A program made the position numbers and the translations under genes. This document shows positions 38,614 to 52,746 of a stretch of DNA of 64,000 nt, one piece after another. Source of the stretch: Tomocerus qinae (Eukaryota > Arthropoda > Collembola > Entomobryomorpha > Tomoceridae); contig CM034548.1 in assembly GCA_020055645.1 (NCBI GenBank), positions 28,446,201 through 28,510,200 on the forward strand, read 5' to 3'. A model generated the notes under the pieces. The model did not search any database. It was not told the origin of the DNA and saw only the letters and a list, made by a program, of their open reading frames with translations. Each line of letters starts with the position of its first letter. Within the stretch, counting starts at the first letter, position 1.

Positions 38614-38655
38614 CCATTCTGAGCTGACTAGCTCCCATTCTGAGCTGACTAGCTC
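38614..38655. repeat. 21 bp perfect tandem duplication
   Basis: Two adjacent identical 21 bp units, 38614-38634 and 38635-38655, each starting CCATTCTGAGC and ending CTAGCTC. This is a recent local duplication in non-coding DNA. Confidence 0.9.
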
Positions 38656-41600
38656 TTGCCAACTAAATATCTACCACCTGATTGTTACTCTTTCGTGATA
38701 GTTAGTCATCCAGGTAGTAAAAATTAATTAAAATGAAAACCTTCAAAATTCTGCTGCATTTGCTGTTATGAGAGAAATTTATGCCTATAAGGGCTAAAAA
38801 GCTGACGCTGAACTATATCACAAACTGTTCAATACAAGTATAGCCTAAAAAACATTTTGATTACATTTTCGAGACATACAAGCATTGTCCTTGTCCATGA
38901 TACAGAATATAAAAGAATTGTTGATTGAAAAAGATTTGAATTGCCTGATTGAAATAAGAATGCTACAAATTCCGCTCAGATTTTATTACAAAAGTAGATT
39001 TAAATCAAGGTTCAGTTGCATGGGCTATTGGAGACTATGGAGACGTTGTAGATGGTAAGATTGCTGGAAATAATAAACCATTTACGGTTTAATTTGTATA
39101 CTTTATACTACTAGTACATTTCTCCAGTCCACTACTAGTCCATTTATATACATGGGTGATCGATCTATCCACAAACAAGTATATAATTTCTAAATATTTG
39201 TGCACCTCCAATACTATTATTGCTAAACCATCTCCGTTATATACTTGATTAGCAACATATTTTATTTAGTTGCTGAGAGGCAAATCTGTAGTTGTTGAGA
39301 GAAACTAATTGCTACAATGGGTCAGTTTGTCATACTGATTCCATGTATTAAACTTGCCAACAAATTATAGCGATTATAATTTGACGCTTTTGAGAGTTCT
39401 TCAAAAGAGTCTTAAAAACAGCTAAATGGCATTTTGAGGAAATGGAGAAAGAAATTATTTAGTAGAAAAAGGTCGTTTTGTATCTCAGTTGGTGGAAAAG
39501 GATAAAACTGTTTTAATATCTCTACATAACAGTTATTACTAGATAGGATGATAGGATTTTATCTTGGACCGTAAATAGTGGAACATGAAACGTGTTATTA
39601 AAGAGCCAGAAGGCAGGTGTTAACTATGTATTACATACAAAGATTTGTAAGCATAACCAGGTCATCTACTTATATAATACACTAGGGGCTGCTGGAGTGA
39701 AACAAATGAAAGTAGGCACCAATAAGCAAATGATAGCGACTACATTACACAAAGAGATGCGGGGTGAATAAAACAGCGTCTGGGTACTAATTAAACTACT
39801 TACACGACTTACAGTAGTGGAACTTGGTCCTTATGCTACGAGTCGACCATGCAAACCTTTTCTTCCTGAATACAAATTTTTAGCATCATTGTACAGAAAT
39901 CATGACATTTTTATAGATATGCAATTCTGTAGGGTCAGAATTTGCAGATCTTCAAAAGAAAGTAGTTCTATAGAGATATAGAGTAGTACAAAGAACAAAG
40001 CTCCTATGACACAATACCAGCGGTGTAGATGTAGCATTGTAGTACATACAGCCCCAAGCAAAGCAAATAAAATCTAATGAAATTACATTCTGTTTCCACC
40101 ATACAGATAACAATACTTAACCCAAATTCAGCATTTATAACTCAATTTATTATCTACTGTAGTGCACTTATCATTTATTACAGACACAAGTCCTAATAGA
40201 TACTTGTAATATATAAAACAATTTCCCTTAACAACGGAAGACAACATAGATCTGATAATCTGTTTCGTTAGAAAGATTACTTTTTACTTTGACATGCAGC
40301 AAAATTTATACTAACGTTGATATTAAAAACTTGAAACACAAATGCTTGAAATGGCAACAGTATGAACTCAAATGGATAATCAAATCATTTTCAAGATCTA
40401 ATAACAAAGCATACCTTAGTTTTCAACGAATACATAAACGTACATACAATAGTTTCTCCGAACTAGGTGAATCAATCTAAAAGAAAAACCATATTATTGG
40501 GTTGCAGATTACATTTGGAAAAAGAATAAAATATATTTCGTTTGTTCAATACTTAAATATAAATTTTTTCATTCCTGCATTGCCCGGGATATGAAATTTA
40601 GACATGAAATTGTATCAAGCAATCTCGCCAATGTGTACCATAAGCGAATAATTTAAATGATAAACACGCTGCCAGGTATTATTCCTTTGCAAATATCCGC
40701 CGAGCAATTCACACCAAACAAGTAAAAACGCTGGATAGCGTAAGCGGAAGTATCGCGGAGTAAACTTTCCGCCCAGAATAAAAATGAGGTTCCAGGGGTT
40801 TCCCCAGAAAAAGCGTTGTGGTACACTATTGGATGATATATAGTATACTAGGTATACATTTTAAGATGGGAAATATTTCTCTTCTTACCTCAAAATTAAT
40901 TGTTAATTGAAAAAGTTGTATGGTTGAATAAAAATTAAACTTTTCATTGTATATACATTCATTACAAATGGACAAATGGGACATTAACAGTGTCAATCGC
41001 CATTTTGAAAAGGGGATATCCATTCTGCCTCTAGCCAGAGCATCATGTGTATGTGTGACCAGCATTGGGGTGACTGGTCTAGTAAATATTTTTTATTTCC
41101 CTGCTACGTATTCCGAAAATATTTACGACCATTAGTACCATACTAGAGTACTATACTACAAAAGTACTTTGAATGAAAGCTTTTCTACATGCATGATAAT
41201 TTGGTGCATTCTATCGGTGTGCAACATTTGTTGGAAATGTGAATTTATTAGAAACTTGCAAGCGGAGCTGACACTTGACTAGAAAATTCCTACAAGCTTT
41301 GTGAAACTTCTACATTGATTTCTCTTCTTCTTTATTACTCGCTATTCGTTTATTTGTACCACTTTAAGTCACAATAATTTGTGGATTATCCAAAGAAAAC
41401 ACAGAATCGTCACATTTGTGCATCTTTCATCTTATATCATGAAAATTAAAGCCTGTTTATCCGTTTGAGTGTACAGAGTAGATAAACCAAATAATATTTG
41501 CACAATTATGGTATGGTATGTTACATAAACAGTGTTAGTGTTGTGGGTGGTCTAGGTCTGTGCATGCAGGACCTGTATCACGGTATCCGTATTAAGAGAG

Positions 41601-43046
41601 ATGAATGATTGGAGAGAAGTAAATGCACATCGTGAAGTTAGTATTAAGCATGAAACATTCAGTGATTGATTACCTGCCCCGTCAGGACATTGACGATGAG
41701 ATTAGTGACTGACTGTGTGCCTGTCCTCCTCGGGTAATGCATTTCTTTTTATATCACGTGGCAGGCAGGGGCACTGTTATGTTATGATGTTACCTCTCCT
41801 GAAGGCTCCCTTATGAGTTCCCATCAAATCAAATCAAGCAATCCTTTCTTGCGGAAGTTTCATTTCCTATAAATATCTATAACTACGCTTACCAAAGATT
41901 TTCTCCGCATTTCGAGCTATCTCTTCTCAGTCTGATTTACTTTACTTGCTCATCTACCCCCAGTCCTCAATGTATATATGTAAAAGTGGGGAATTAAATG
42001 ATTTTTTCCCGAAGCGAACTTACAAGTGTAGTTAGCATGTGGGAGTGTGCAAGCAACAATGCTTCATGTTATTTATGCAACTCTGATATCTAACTAGACA
42101 TGCGAGCATAACTTTTTCTATAGCCGACCCAAAAGATGAAGGCATGAATGACTAGAACAGAATAATACGACTGTTTTCATCTACACCTTTCCAACTTCCA
42201 GTTTTGCCAACTTTTTTCCTCCTTCGTTAAAACATTGAGTTTTACTACTTACTGTAGACTTTCGCAAAATATTATTTTTCCATTGAAATCTAATGCTTAC
42301 CGTGAAAGGAAACAATTCATACTTCCAAAGTAACAAAAATAATAAATGTCATACCAGTTGTTCACAAACTGCAGTATTCTTGCTTTTTAACTCTATTCCA
42401 CGGAAATGTTGTTAGCAGGCTGGTCTTATCAATCCCTACTTTTATTCTCTAGAAATCGCCTTTGATGGAACTATTTGAAGAAAATCTATAGAAATCAAGT
42501 GGACAGTGTAGTGGCCGTTTTTATCTCAAGTTCGCACCAGTCTGCAAGGGCAGACTATAAATAGAATAGACAGTTACAACAAAAACATAATCAAAAGTTA
42601 ATTATCAGTAAAATGGTCTTCAATGTCTTTTATGGTTTTTAGCTCTGTTTCTGTAAAATAATGATTTCAGATTTATTACCTATACTAAGTATCAGTCAAT
42701 AACATTGGTAGCTTATTTAACAAAAAATGCATCACCGTAGAATCACTCTATAATATAAACGTGATCGAACTATTTTTTGGATGTACGGATGTTTGTATGT
42801 ACGCCATATATATAAAAACTATACTATAAATAATCTTTCCATAATATAATCCTAGACTTGGAAAAAATTACCTATCTATGTTTGTCTGGTAGGAGAGCTT
42901 AGGAAGCCTGCATATACGACGTAACGCAAAATCCACTCCCTCATGTGTAACGCAAGTTTTGACTGCAACACATTTGAGTACCTCCTCCTCCCGTCAACTG
43001 CACACGTAATATATGCATGTTCCTTAAAAGCAAATTGCGAAAGCCC

Positions 43047-43144
43047 AATTAATGTTTTCAATAATGTACACCAACGCATACCTTCATGTGCTAAATTTAG
43101 TACATGGAGGTATGCGTTGGGGTGGATTATTGAAAACATTAATT
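43047..43144. repeat. 98-nt near-perfect hairpin
   Basis: Arms 43047-43093 and 43098-43144 pair almost completely. I count two mismatches (around the GTACA/GGGTGG region) and a few G-U pairs, with a loop of about four bases. Pairing stops abruptly outside these limits. It could be a minimal foldback MITE or a microRNA or hairpin-RNA precursor. The very small loop and near-perfect pairing favour a mobile-element origin. No target duplication is obvious. Confidence 0.7.
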
Positions 43145-43671
43145 TCTCAAAACAACCCAAATGCGTCGTTTTATATTATTGCGACATCAAAATAATAATA
43201 GAAATTTACATAAGAAGGTTGAATAGTGGTGAGTCATGATTGAATGGAAATGATTAGTGAAAGGGGGCATTTCGTAATGATCGTAATGTGGCTTATTAAA
43301 AAGCATTTGAAAACTTCTAATCCAAATTGGTTCTGTTATATCGACAAACTTATTTAACATTTTTTATTAGAGCTGGGTTTACTTTTTTACTACTCTCTTG
43401 ATTCCTTTGGCAGTTGGTACACCGTTTTGTAGAATTAAATAACAGTCTAACTAACGATTTATTCTTTAAAAATATTTAATCGTAAGTTGTACTCTTAGAA
43501 TTTGTACGTTTTTCCAAAATCCCAAGGAGAATCTTATTTTTCTGATTTATAAAGGAAGATTGCTTTTTGGTGACTTTGTGGGATTTTTTTCAAAAATGGA
43601 GTCTTTCATTATTCCTTGTATTCGATGCTACGATCTACAGTTATTATTTTGGTTTAGGAAATTCTTGGTTG
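43145..43671. other. Non-coding stretch
   Basis: AT-rich spacer between two inverted-repeat elements. I see nothing else in it. Confidence 0.5.
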
Positions 43672-44065
43672 GATTGGACATAACGGTGCGTAAAAGTTAA
43701 AGTCCCACAGGTACTTCGTATCTCAGAATATTTAGACGGGACCCCCAATGTTTCATCGGATTTTTACCGGACATGACATGGAGGTCACGTTCCAACCCTC
43801 AACACCCCCCGAGGGGGTTTGCTGCATTATGAGATTTCACCGGTTTTCGATAGATATCGACCCCATAAACAAAACCTACCCACCTTTACCCATTTGCAAT
43901 GATAATTCTATGATATACATGCATAATTGGCACTTTTTTTAAGGTACCACCCTTAAGGGGGGTCAGAAGGTAAAGATCCGATGAAACATTGGGGGTCTCG
44001 TCTAAATATTCTGAGATACGAAGTACCTGTGGGACTTTAACTTTTACGCACCGTTATATCCAATC
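43672..44065. mobile_element. Foldback MITE, ~394 bp with ~88 bp terminal inverted repeats
   Basis: The left arm, from 43672 through ATCGGAT at 43761, is repeated inverted up to 44065. The two differ at only a few sites (for example GGACAT versus GGATAT at the tips and GACGGGAC versus GACGAGAC). The centre is about 215 bp and comparatively GC-rich, with short complementary blocks (CCCCCCGAGGGGG; CCACCCTTAAGGGGGG). A 64-codon frame at 43748-43942 runs through the element and looks incidental. The TA dinucleotides near both tips would suit a Tc1/mariner-type MITE. Confidence 0.8.
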
Positions 44066-45007
44066 TTACCGAAATTCTTTTTTAGCAGGAAGTTGGGGCT
44101 GCAGCTAATTTTGCAACCAAAAGTATATAAGCTTTGTTACTACAAAGTTAACACAATAACGTAAGGGATCTTTTCGAAATTGTTTTTATTACTGTGTTGG
44201 GTGGCCTGCTGAATTTCTCTGGAATGCTAGGTTTGCCCTTAACTGGGTTCACTAGTAATATTATAATGTTCTATAAAATATAAACATGCGTTTATTTTTC
44301 CTTTCCATTTATCATTTCTAATACATGATCTCTTTATTGGAAATCACAAAATATTAAAATTCAATGGCAAATCTTTATTGTTCAGACTCTTTCTCGTTTA
44401 TTCTTGTTGTTTAATGGTATTTTTGTTTTTTGTGTTTTTTTAAATGTCTTTTCGTGTTATTTCTTGTATTTTCATGTTCTTTCCTGTCTCGCATATATGT
44501 TACTCAGGTAAGTTTCGTACTGGCAATGGCAGTTAACATTCATTAGACCTATGACCGGCTCTCCGTCTCCGCCAGAGGCTAATGTGGCTATGGGTTATAT
44601 GATTTCTATATAATAAAAATTTAAGCCAAAAAGCCTACTTATGTTGTTTGTATGTTAGAGGGAGAGGGCGGGAAGCCCCCTTAAATCTGAGAAAAACATC
44701 TACGTTTTCCAAAATGGTTAATCGTAAGATTAGCCGTAAGATTTGTCAAATACTTTTTGGTACCTTCCCTCTTCTGTCAAATTCCTGGTTGCCACGAACT
44801 ACCTTTCAAAATTGAGTCACCGATGCTAGGGGCTATTATCATGGATGTTAGTATTATAAAAAATGGTATTAATACGAAGTCCCATCAAGTAATATATAAA
44901 TTCAAAATTAATGAAATTCTGATTTTGGTTAAAAGAAACGCTACAATTTCATTGTTGAGTTCAGCGCTTACAATATTGAGGCTATAATATTATAGCAGTA
45001 CTTGAGA

Positions 45008-45122
45008 CGACCTTTCGAGTGGTTTAAGCAGTCTCAATCTACCTGAAGGTATTTATTTTAAGGTTCGAAATTTGAGGGGTCACATCATCATAAAAGACAC
45101 TATTTGTAACGAATTGGGGCAG
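45008..45122. repeat. Direct repeat copy 1 (pair with 45379-45497)
   Basis: Shares CGA(C/G)CTTTCGA, GGTTYGAAATTTGAGG, ATCATCATAA and GAATTGGGGC(A/C) blocks with 45379-45497 in the same orientation, at perhaps 70 percent identity. Probably two members of, or internal duplication within, one old element. Confidence 0.6.
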
Positions 45123-45378
45123 TTTGAACAAAGTGATGTAGACATATGGGTCATCTGGGACCACAGTACGTATTTTTGTTCAAGGCTAGACATCTTAGTC
45201 TATAGGTAAACGATATAAACGGAGCCTATATAAAATAATATTAGACTGAAATAACATTTTGTAATTTATAATTTCAAAATGAATCAATTTAAGACTTGTG
45301 TCACAAGAAATGTTGTCATTTTAGTTGTTGGTTGAAAATGTCTAATGTTATGATGTCAGGTAGTAGTCCATGAAACGA

Positions 45379-45497
45379 GCTTTCGAACGGTATACGACTT
45401 GTTAATAATATCTACAAGGAAAGTATTTCTTTTAGGGTTTGAAATTTGAGGGCCATATCATCATAAGCGACACTTTTTAAAATGAATTGGGGCCATT
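45379..45497. repeat. Direct repeat copy 2 (pair with 45008-45122)
   Basis: Second copy of the sequence described at 45008-45122. It overlaps the left end of the inverted-repeat element at 45451-45935. Confidence 0.6.
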
Positions 45498-45935
45498 TTA
45501 TCATAAGTGACAAAGGCCATTTTATCATAAGCGACAATTTTGATTTTATTGTATTTTCCTTATTTTTTCCGTACTGTAATGAAAGTTTAGACTTTATATA
45601 TTGCAGTATATAGGTATTTAGCCTAGGTATTTTTGGTATAACCCATATTGATATAGGTTGTTGTTTGACTTAATTAGAGACGTTATTGTAATTAAAAGGC
45701 TACTTGCACATATGATGTACTACGTTATTACCATGTATATAAATCTGAAAGTCATTTTCATTGTAGTCCATTGCGCTTGGAAAATTAAAAGACATCTCTA
45801 GCAATGAATTTTATGGTTTGATCTATTATGCAACGTTTGAAAGACAATTTATATGGAATATAACAAAATTGTCGTTTATGATCATATGGTCGGAAGTCAC
45901 TTATTAACCACCAAGTCAGTGTCGCTTATTACGAT
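45451..45935. mobile_element. Inverted-repeat element with iterated ATAAGYGACA motif
   Basis: The left end (45451-45542) carries three copies of an ATCATAAGYGACA motif. The right end (45865-45932) carries three inverted copies in mirrored order and partly matched spacing. Aligned in inverted orientation, the ends share ATAAGCGACACT, ATAAGTGAC and ATCATAARCGACAATTTTG. The layout suits terminal repeats with transposase-binding iterons. The ~320 bp centre is AT-rich and non-coding. Confidence 0.6.
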
Positions 45936-48900
45936 TGCATGCTCTCTCAGCAAAATAAATATTTCCCGTGTATCACGAAGGCTTATGTGAATCGAAAGTT
46001 TCGCGTGAAAAATTATTAAATGATATTTTCAACGTAAAGTTGGTGGATTTTCTTCAAGCCTAATATGATGTTTATTAAAGAAAATGTAATTTTACTCAAA
46101 TATTATTTTATAAGCCATCCGTGTCTGACTAAATAAAATTAGTCAGATGGTAGACGACTATTTAGATCACGCTAAAGCCTAAAACAAAGCCATGATAAAT
46201 AAATTTTGACGAATTTCTGTCTATCATTATAACAGTCATCTATTAACCAATAATTGTGTAAATTACCAAGTTGTAGAATTTAAGCTTTAAGATGTGGGCG
46301 TGAGCTACAGGTGAAAACTAAAGAATAAATGGTAATTTTATACATACTACAATATAACTTCGATACCTCTTGCTATTAGTAATAATAGTAAAGAATATAG
46401 GAAAAATATCGATTTGCATCCTAAATATAAGCAATGTCTTTTTGTATATTATAATAAAATACTAGGATCTTGAATAGTGTGTAGCTGATTTTCGTCTTGA
46501 AATTATAAATACATAGTTGGAAAATAATTGCTCTAAAAATTGTAACAAATGTAAAGTAATAAGTATAATAATTTTCAGTGCTATGTGTAAATATGCAAAT
46601 AATTGTCAAAACGAATGGAATTTTTGGAGTAGCAAGAGCCTTTAAATTCTGTTTTAGTCATGCTGCACTTAAAAGTTCAGAGAAGCATTAATACAAATCC
46701 TTTTGATTGGTGTAAATGGGGCTGTGAAAAATGAGATGAAAGAAATGGTTGGAAGGAAAGAATATGCAGGTAGCGTAATTGATTCGGATGTGAGAGGTTT
46801 GCTCATAAGTCGACAAAGCTGAAAGTGTGACTCAAGTGTGTTCTAAGCGCAAGTTTCCGTGAGAAGATGAGTCTGACGCTGCTTGGGGTATAAGCCACGG
46901 AGTATTGTAGTAAATTCTTGCCAAAGAGCTGCTCTTGTGATGTGACCTCTCTATAGCTCTGTATATAGACAATCTTTGTCGGTTCGGCTTTGAAAGAAAG
47001 AAGTGATACTATAAGAGAGTCCAATCCAAATAAATAAATCTATTTTGGCAGATGCAGACTCAACTAGACTACACACTCCTCTGATATAAGTCTTTTATTT
47101 GGATCTTTGCCTTTTTCGGGGAAATTGATGTGAATACTTGTGTTACGAAAGTTGTGTATTGGTCTTGGAAGTTAAGTAGCTACTTGTGTTCTGTCGTTTG
47201 TGTGTGTGAGTGACTATTCACTATTTGCTGAGTGGACTGACTGAGTGAAAGACCTAATATAACATATTGTAACATAAATAACAGTGTACACAGTACAATA
47301 GAATAAAGTCCTACACTTTACTACCGTAAAAATAGGAGCCCCTACTTTATTATAAATAAAAATCTTATTATAGGAACTACCAAGTATATTTTAGCTTACA
47401 CAATCCCCTTAAACCAAACCAAGTAGCCTTGTAGGTCGAGTAAGCTTTTAAATTTCCATCTTAGATAAATCAAATAGAGTACAAATATACTACAAAAACC
47501 AATTCATTTTTAAATGACAAGGATTGATGAGCAACTACATTTTCCCTATTAGGAGCAATCAAATGATCTATTTAATTAAGTATTTATAAACTATTTTCTG
47601 TCAAAACCATTTTACTTGCAAATATTTCAACATAACTTCTAAAATCCTAATTTATCCGGTATTTTATTACCTATTTTCTTTGGAAAACGGTACATACTTA
47701 TTTTAAAAGAGGAATATAGAGTGTTACATATTAGAAGCATAATGCCCTGATACATGGTAGCACCACAAGTGAAATATTTATTGTGTAGTTGTACAGGACT
47801 GCTAGGGTGGATAGATAGAGCCGGTAGATACAGTGCTGCAATTCAATACAATGAACTGGTAGATGTTGGCTAATCCTATTGACTTGACAAGATGACTTGG
47901 CTCATTGTCAGCTCAAGCCGGTCTCTTGTCTCCATGCTACTAGGAGACTACAAAGGCAAAAAGGGAACATAAAGTTAAGATCAGCTTTAGTTTACTTAGC
48001 TCCGTTGCTTGCTCTTCTTATTTTACAGAGCGAGCTATGTTTATTATACACAGCCTATCAGTCGAAGGTACGGATGAATGGAATCCTATTTAGACACACG
48101 TAGTAAGTAACCCACATCCACAGTCTCAGCCAATATAGTAGTGGAGGCATTCTCTGTCCGAATATCTATCACTAACGTTGTAATTCCTATCTAATACTCA
48201 GCCCCTTCAGTATAAACGACTAATTCTTGTTTCCTGCATTGAAATGGCAAATATTGTATGTTGAGCAGAAGTAAAGCAATTCTCAGTACTTTATTCTTTT
48301 TCCTGTATGAAATATTATGAATAAGCTAATTGAGTCAAAAGGACCTAGCACTTTAGCATGACGCCTTGCTTGATGATGTTGGCTGTGTTGAGTAGGAGTC
48401 GAGTGGGAAGTCCACATCTCTCTCAACAAAGGCATATGAAAGTACAATCGGGAGAATTATTTTTGTGAGAATTTTCGCTTGCTTCATTCCACTTTGTTGT
48501 TGTGTGTCCTTTCCCAGAGTAAAGTCAGATGAACTATTAGCTAAGTAAAAGTTCATTTTAGTAATCGGCAAGTGAGAGCGATCCAAGAGTCAAGTGAACG
48601 AACGCCATGAGAAAAGCTGTGAAAGCAAAGCACCAGCATAGGATTATCTTCCATCATCCTTTCCTTTCATCCTACACACAATTCCTTTCCGGTCGTGCAA
48701 ATGACGTGCAGCTTCACTACATAGATGGGAATTTTTATAAAGTATGATCTATTTGCTAAGAAGGCTATTCTCAATTCATTTAAGAACCATTTGTTGACTT
48801 CTAACTGAAAATTTGATTTACGCCTCTACTTTTTCCTCACTTTATATTTCCTTGCATCATATCTTGTTAGCCTCATTTCTCAGCACATCATTTATTTCAA

Positions 48901-51900
48901 AGAAAATTAATTCTCAGAATTTAGAAGGATTGTTAAATTATCAAAATGTAGCATTGTGTAATGAAACAGACGAATGGCGACAGCTATGACAATTTTTATC
49001 CCTAGGTACTTTTAAGCAACTACGAAAGGTTAATCCAAGACGCTTGAATTCAATTATTCTCAGGATTGAATACTGTCAATTTTCATTCTTTTTTGATACA
49101 GAATAGCTTCTGATCCTATCTTTATTTGCATGTTGATGTCGATGCTTGCTTTATGTGCTACATAAGTATTCATTACTAACACTAACAAAGCTTAATTTCG
49201 TGTTACAAAAATTTCCCGTATTGAAGGCCTAAATTTGTTTTTTTGTATTCACGTAAAATTTTGCTAAAAACATGATTCTTAGATGTTGAGTATATTTTCA
49301 AATTGTGAAGAGAGTGATTGCATTGTCAACTTTAAAATGTAGTTATGAAGATTGGGCCTTCCTACTCAAATGTCGAATTTTTTGTAGAGATTTTAAAAAT
49401 CCTAATACTCTTCGCTGAGCCATTTGTGCTGCATTATATTCAGTCAAGCCTAGCACACCTCCTTGAATACATGTACGTGATTATTTTATGTTTGAGTGAA
49501 TTATACAAGGCAATTTCGACGGGACGGAAACTATGATGAAATGCATTGTGCAATTATTATAAGGAACTGGGTGCAAGTATATAATTGACAATTTCTTTGG
49601 CATTGGTAAACAAATCATTTGGGTGAATGATCAAAGAAATGTACAGACGGAAGGGAAGACAAAGCAAGAAAAGCCAACAGAAGTCGTCAGAGCGAAAAGA
49701 CGAGCGTAACTGACAGACGACTTCTGGTTCACAATTCAATTCTGTTAACAGAATAAGAAAATGTCAACTTGCTTGCACCGTAGAAGTGTTTGTTCAGTGC
49801 TTTCCGACTCCCGGTTTGGTTTTTGCAGAATGTACTAAAATTTACGGCATTCCTGCACCGTAAAATACAATGCTAACCGACCTACCAAAAGACATTTTTA
49901 TTTTGTTCAGAAAAACTAAAACTGACAAGTGATTCTAAAGCAGATATGCATTTCCCATTCCATATAGTCAAAGTCAAATTTTTATTTATTCAGCTGTAAT
50001 GAGATAAGCAAACTATTTTATATTTGCATTAATGTTTCCACCGCATTGTGCGTTATTGTGCAAAACAAAAAAAAATCCTTCGCTCAAGAAACTTGACATT
50101 TTATAATGTAACTACGTTTGTCTCCTGTAATAGGATACATGAAAAAATAAGAAATGTCATTTTCAAAAAGACTCTACGACTAAAGTTTCCAAATAATTGT
50201 AAAAGTAAAAGGTCAGAAATCTATTTCTCATTTCTAGTTGAAGAAATATTTGAGTAGCTAGTACAGAAAGGGGAAACGGATACATTGTATGGTTACAGGA
50301 ATAGAATAAGAAATACATGCCTTCAAACTAAATTTAGTAGCAAGTATTTCATTGTTTGGTTGGGAAAGGATATGCTGGGAAGTCAGGGAAGTATCCATTT
50401 TATGCAAATAAAGTGGTAGAGTTGTTTTATTAATGTAAATAGATTAAAATGGGTTGGAGTAAATATAAGCTTAAACATCCTGCAGAGAAATCCAAAATTG
50501 GGCTACCTCCGGTAGATACATGGACAGAAATAGAAGTGGAAATTCAATTTTTTGCAGGATACAATAGAAAGTAATATCAGAAAGGCACACTCATTGTTAT
50601 CTATGACTTATACGTGGTCTCTAGAGTCTGTCCTCACCCCTGATTCGATTTTTACATTTTCTTGTTCTGAACATTGTAAGTCAAAGGAAGTCTATAAGGG
50701 GCATCATAGACAATAAATGGGTAAAGCCCAATATAATAAGTAACGTAGTGTATGAAGGATGAGTTGTGTTTTGTATAGATAAGTGTATTCCACAATCGTA
50801 TATTTACTTTGCAAGAGACATGACTCGATTAACCCTTCATCATAAAAGTGACTGACTGAGAGTTTGTTTTGAAAACACTCATAACTTCCGACGAAGACTC
50901 ATCTTTGCTTTCACTTTTTGTCCTTTCTTTCTAAACTGAAATGCACCTTTGAGAATTCTGTGCAAATAAACAGTCTGCAACTCCAAATGGGTTTATATGT
51001 TTATATAGTACTTTTACCAGTTTTCTGTTACTTACCATAAGGCTACTTAACTCATTGTAATTTATATTACATAGCTAGTTAGGTATGCTAACAAAAAATT
51101 GATGTAAACAAAAAGATGAAAGTAAATGCCATTTCCATTTTATCCTCCTGGTGGGACAGCCTAACAGATAGTACAAAGAAATATGCATTTAAGCCAATCT
51201 CAACAAATTCAAATGAAATATTACACGAGTTTAGCAACATCAGCGTCTTCTTCCTACTTTTATAATAGTGCCTGTATAATAAGTAGAGTAGATTGAAACG
51301 GACTCAGTAACTTTCCAGAGTTGAAGCCCCAGGCTTAGATTTTATTCAAAATACTTCAGACAAGTCAGTGATAGTGAATGCAACGATATATAGATTTACT
51401 TATGCATACGCTTATGAAAATTTCCTTCTGACTCCTGGCTTATAAATATTTAACTTGAGCTTAATACATTCCACATCATCGAGGCTTCATGTTATTCATA
51501 CTCTTAACCAGAATAATATCCCTCTAGGAAATACTTCGCGGAAGTCAGTACATTAGAAAAGACAGCGTCATGTTGACAAAGGAGTCAGAGTTTCCCAAAT
51601 ATATTACATTCCCTTGCATTTTTCTATCCTTTTTAATTGGCAGTCTTACCTACACACTTGACAGATTTTTTTTGGAATTTTTTAAACATAGCTTAATTAA
51701 AAGATAATTTGTTATCATTACATTTCCAAACTTATTAAACCAAAAAATTATTTGAATATTTTGTAGTAATTTGTAGTGGATTCTTATTGGATGATTTACA
51801 AACGTGGTTTAAAACACTCACAAAAATAATAATGACCTTTCAACTTTCTAAATGTCAACCTATTTTAATAGAAAAGTAAGAAAATGTAGAAATTCATGCA

Positions 51901-52746
51901 AATTACAGATATGTTTGATGCGCTTGGTACTCTCCAGTAGCATTTTATTATCTTCCTAATAGCCACATTGGTGAATGCAGTAACAAGAATAGTTTTATTG
52001 TTTCCCTCACCGTCACCCCTACATAGAAAGTAAAATGATATTAGGTAGGAGAAAGTCTATATCGTAAATTGGAACAGTTGGAAGTGGAAGTTTGTTGGAA
52101 GTTGGAACACAGAAACTACCTAACGATGTTTCCTCATAATATTACGTATTTATATTTCTATTGAACTTCTATTATGTAGGCCAAGAAAGTTGAAAGGCCC
52201 CAGTAGGCTGAAACCAAACCCGGAGGTGTAATGTGGGTAATGTAGCCAATGCAATGGAAGACGAAGAAATTGAGCCGAGTGGAGTAGACTCTTTTAAGTC
52301 AACAGTCAACTGGATAGTCTTAGAAAAGAAGAAGGGAAACCACCAGAGTGAAAGTAAAAATGTTACTGTTATGTTATAAGTTCCACGGCATCAGAAATTA
52401 TTAGACTGAACAGGAAAAGTGCATTTGTGTTCTGTTTTGCGTATCGAAATGGAAGACAAACAGATACTGTACTACCAATTTCAAACTAAAGAAAGTGAAT
52501 TTGCTGTACAGTCACAATGACATACCAGACAGGGAGACAAAACATCTTCCACAATGCATCACAAAATCCTAATGCTCTTAGGGGTAAAAAGTTACAATAA
52601 AAGTTGTAGGATAGGGTGAACCAATTTTCAAATGTACTCACACAAGAAAAGGGGCAAAGACTCTTCTCATTTTGCCTGGGAGAAGAAGTGATTTTTTGTC
52701 ATGATAATAAGTCTTGTGGATCTCCCATCGCTCAAGGAACTTTTTA

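Larger units (their letters stand above)
37687..43046. other. Non-coding stretch with minor repeats
   Basis: No gene is recognised. The region around 38180-38370 is more GC-rich and is open on both strands for 62 codons in overlapping frames. It may be part of an unidentified old repeat but gives no protein signature. A tract at 41550-41830 also has mixed composition without coding support. Confidence 0.45.
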
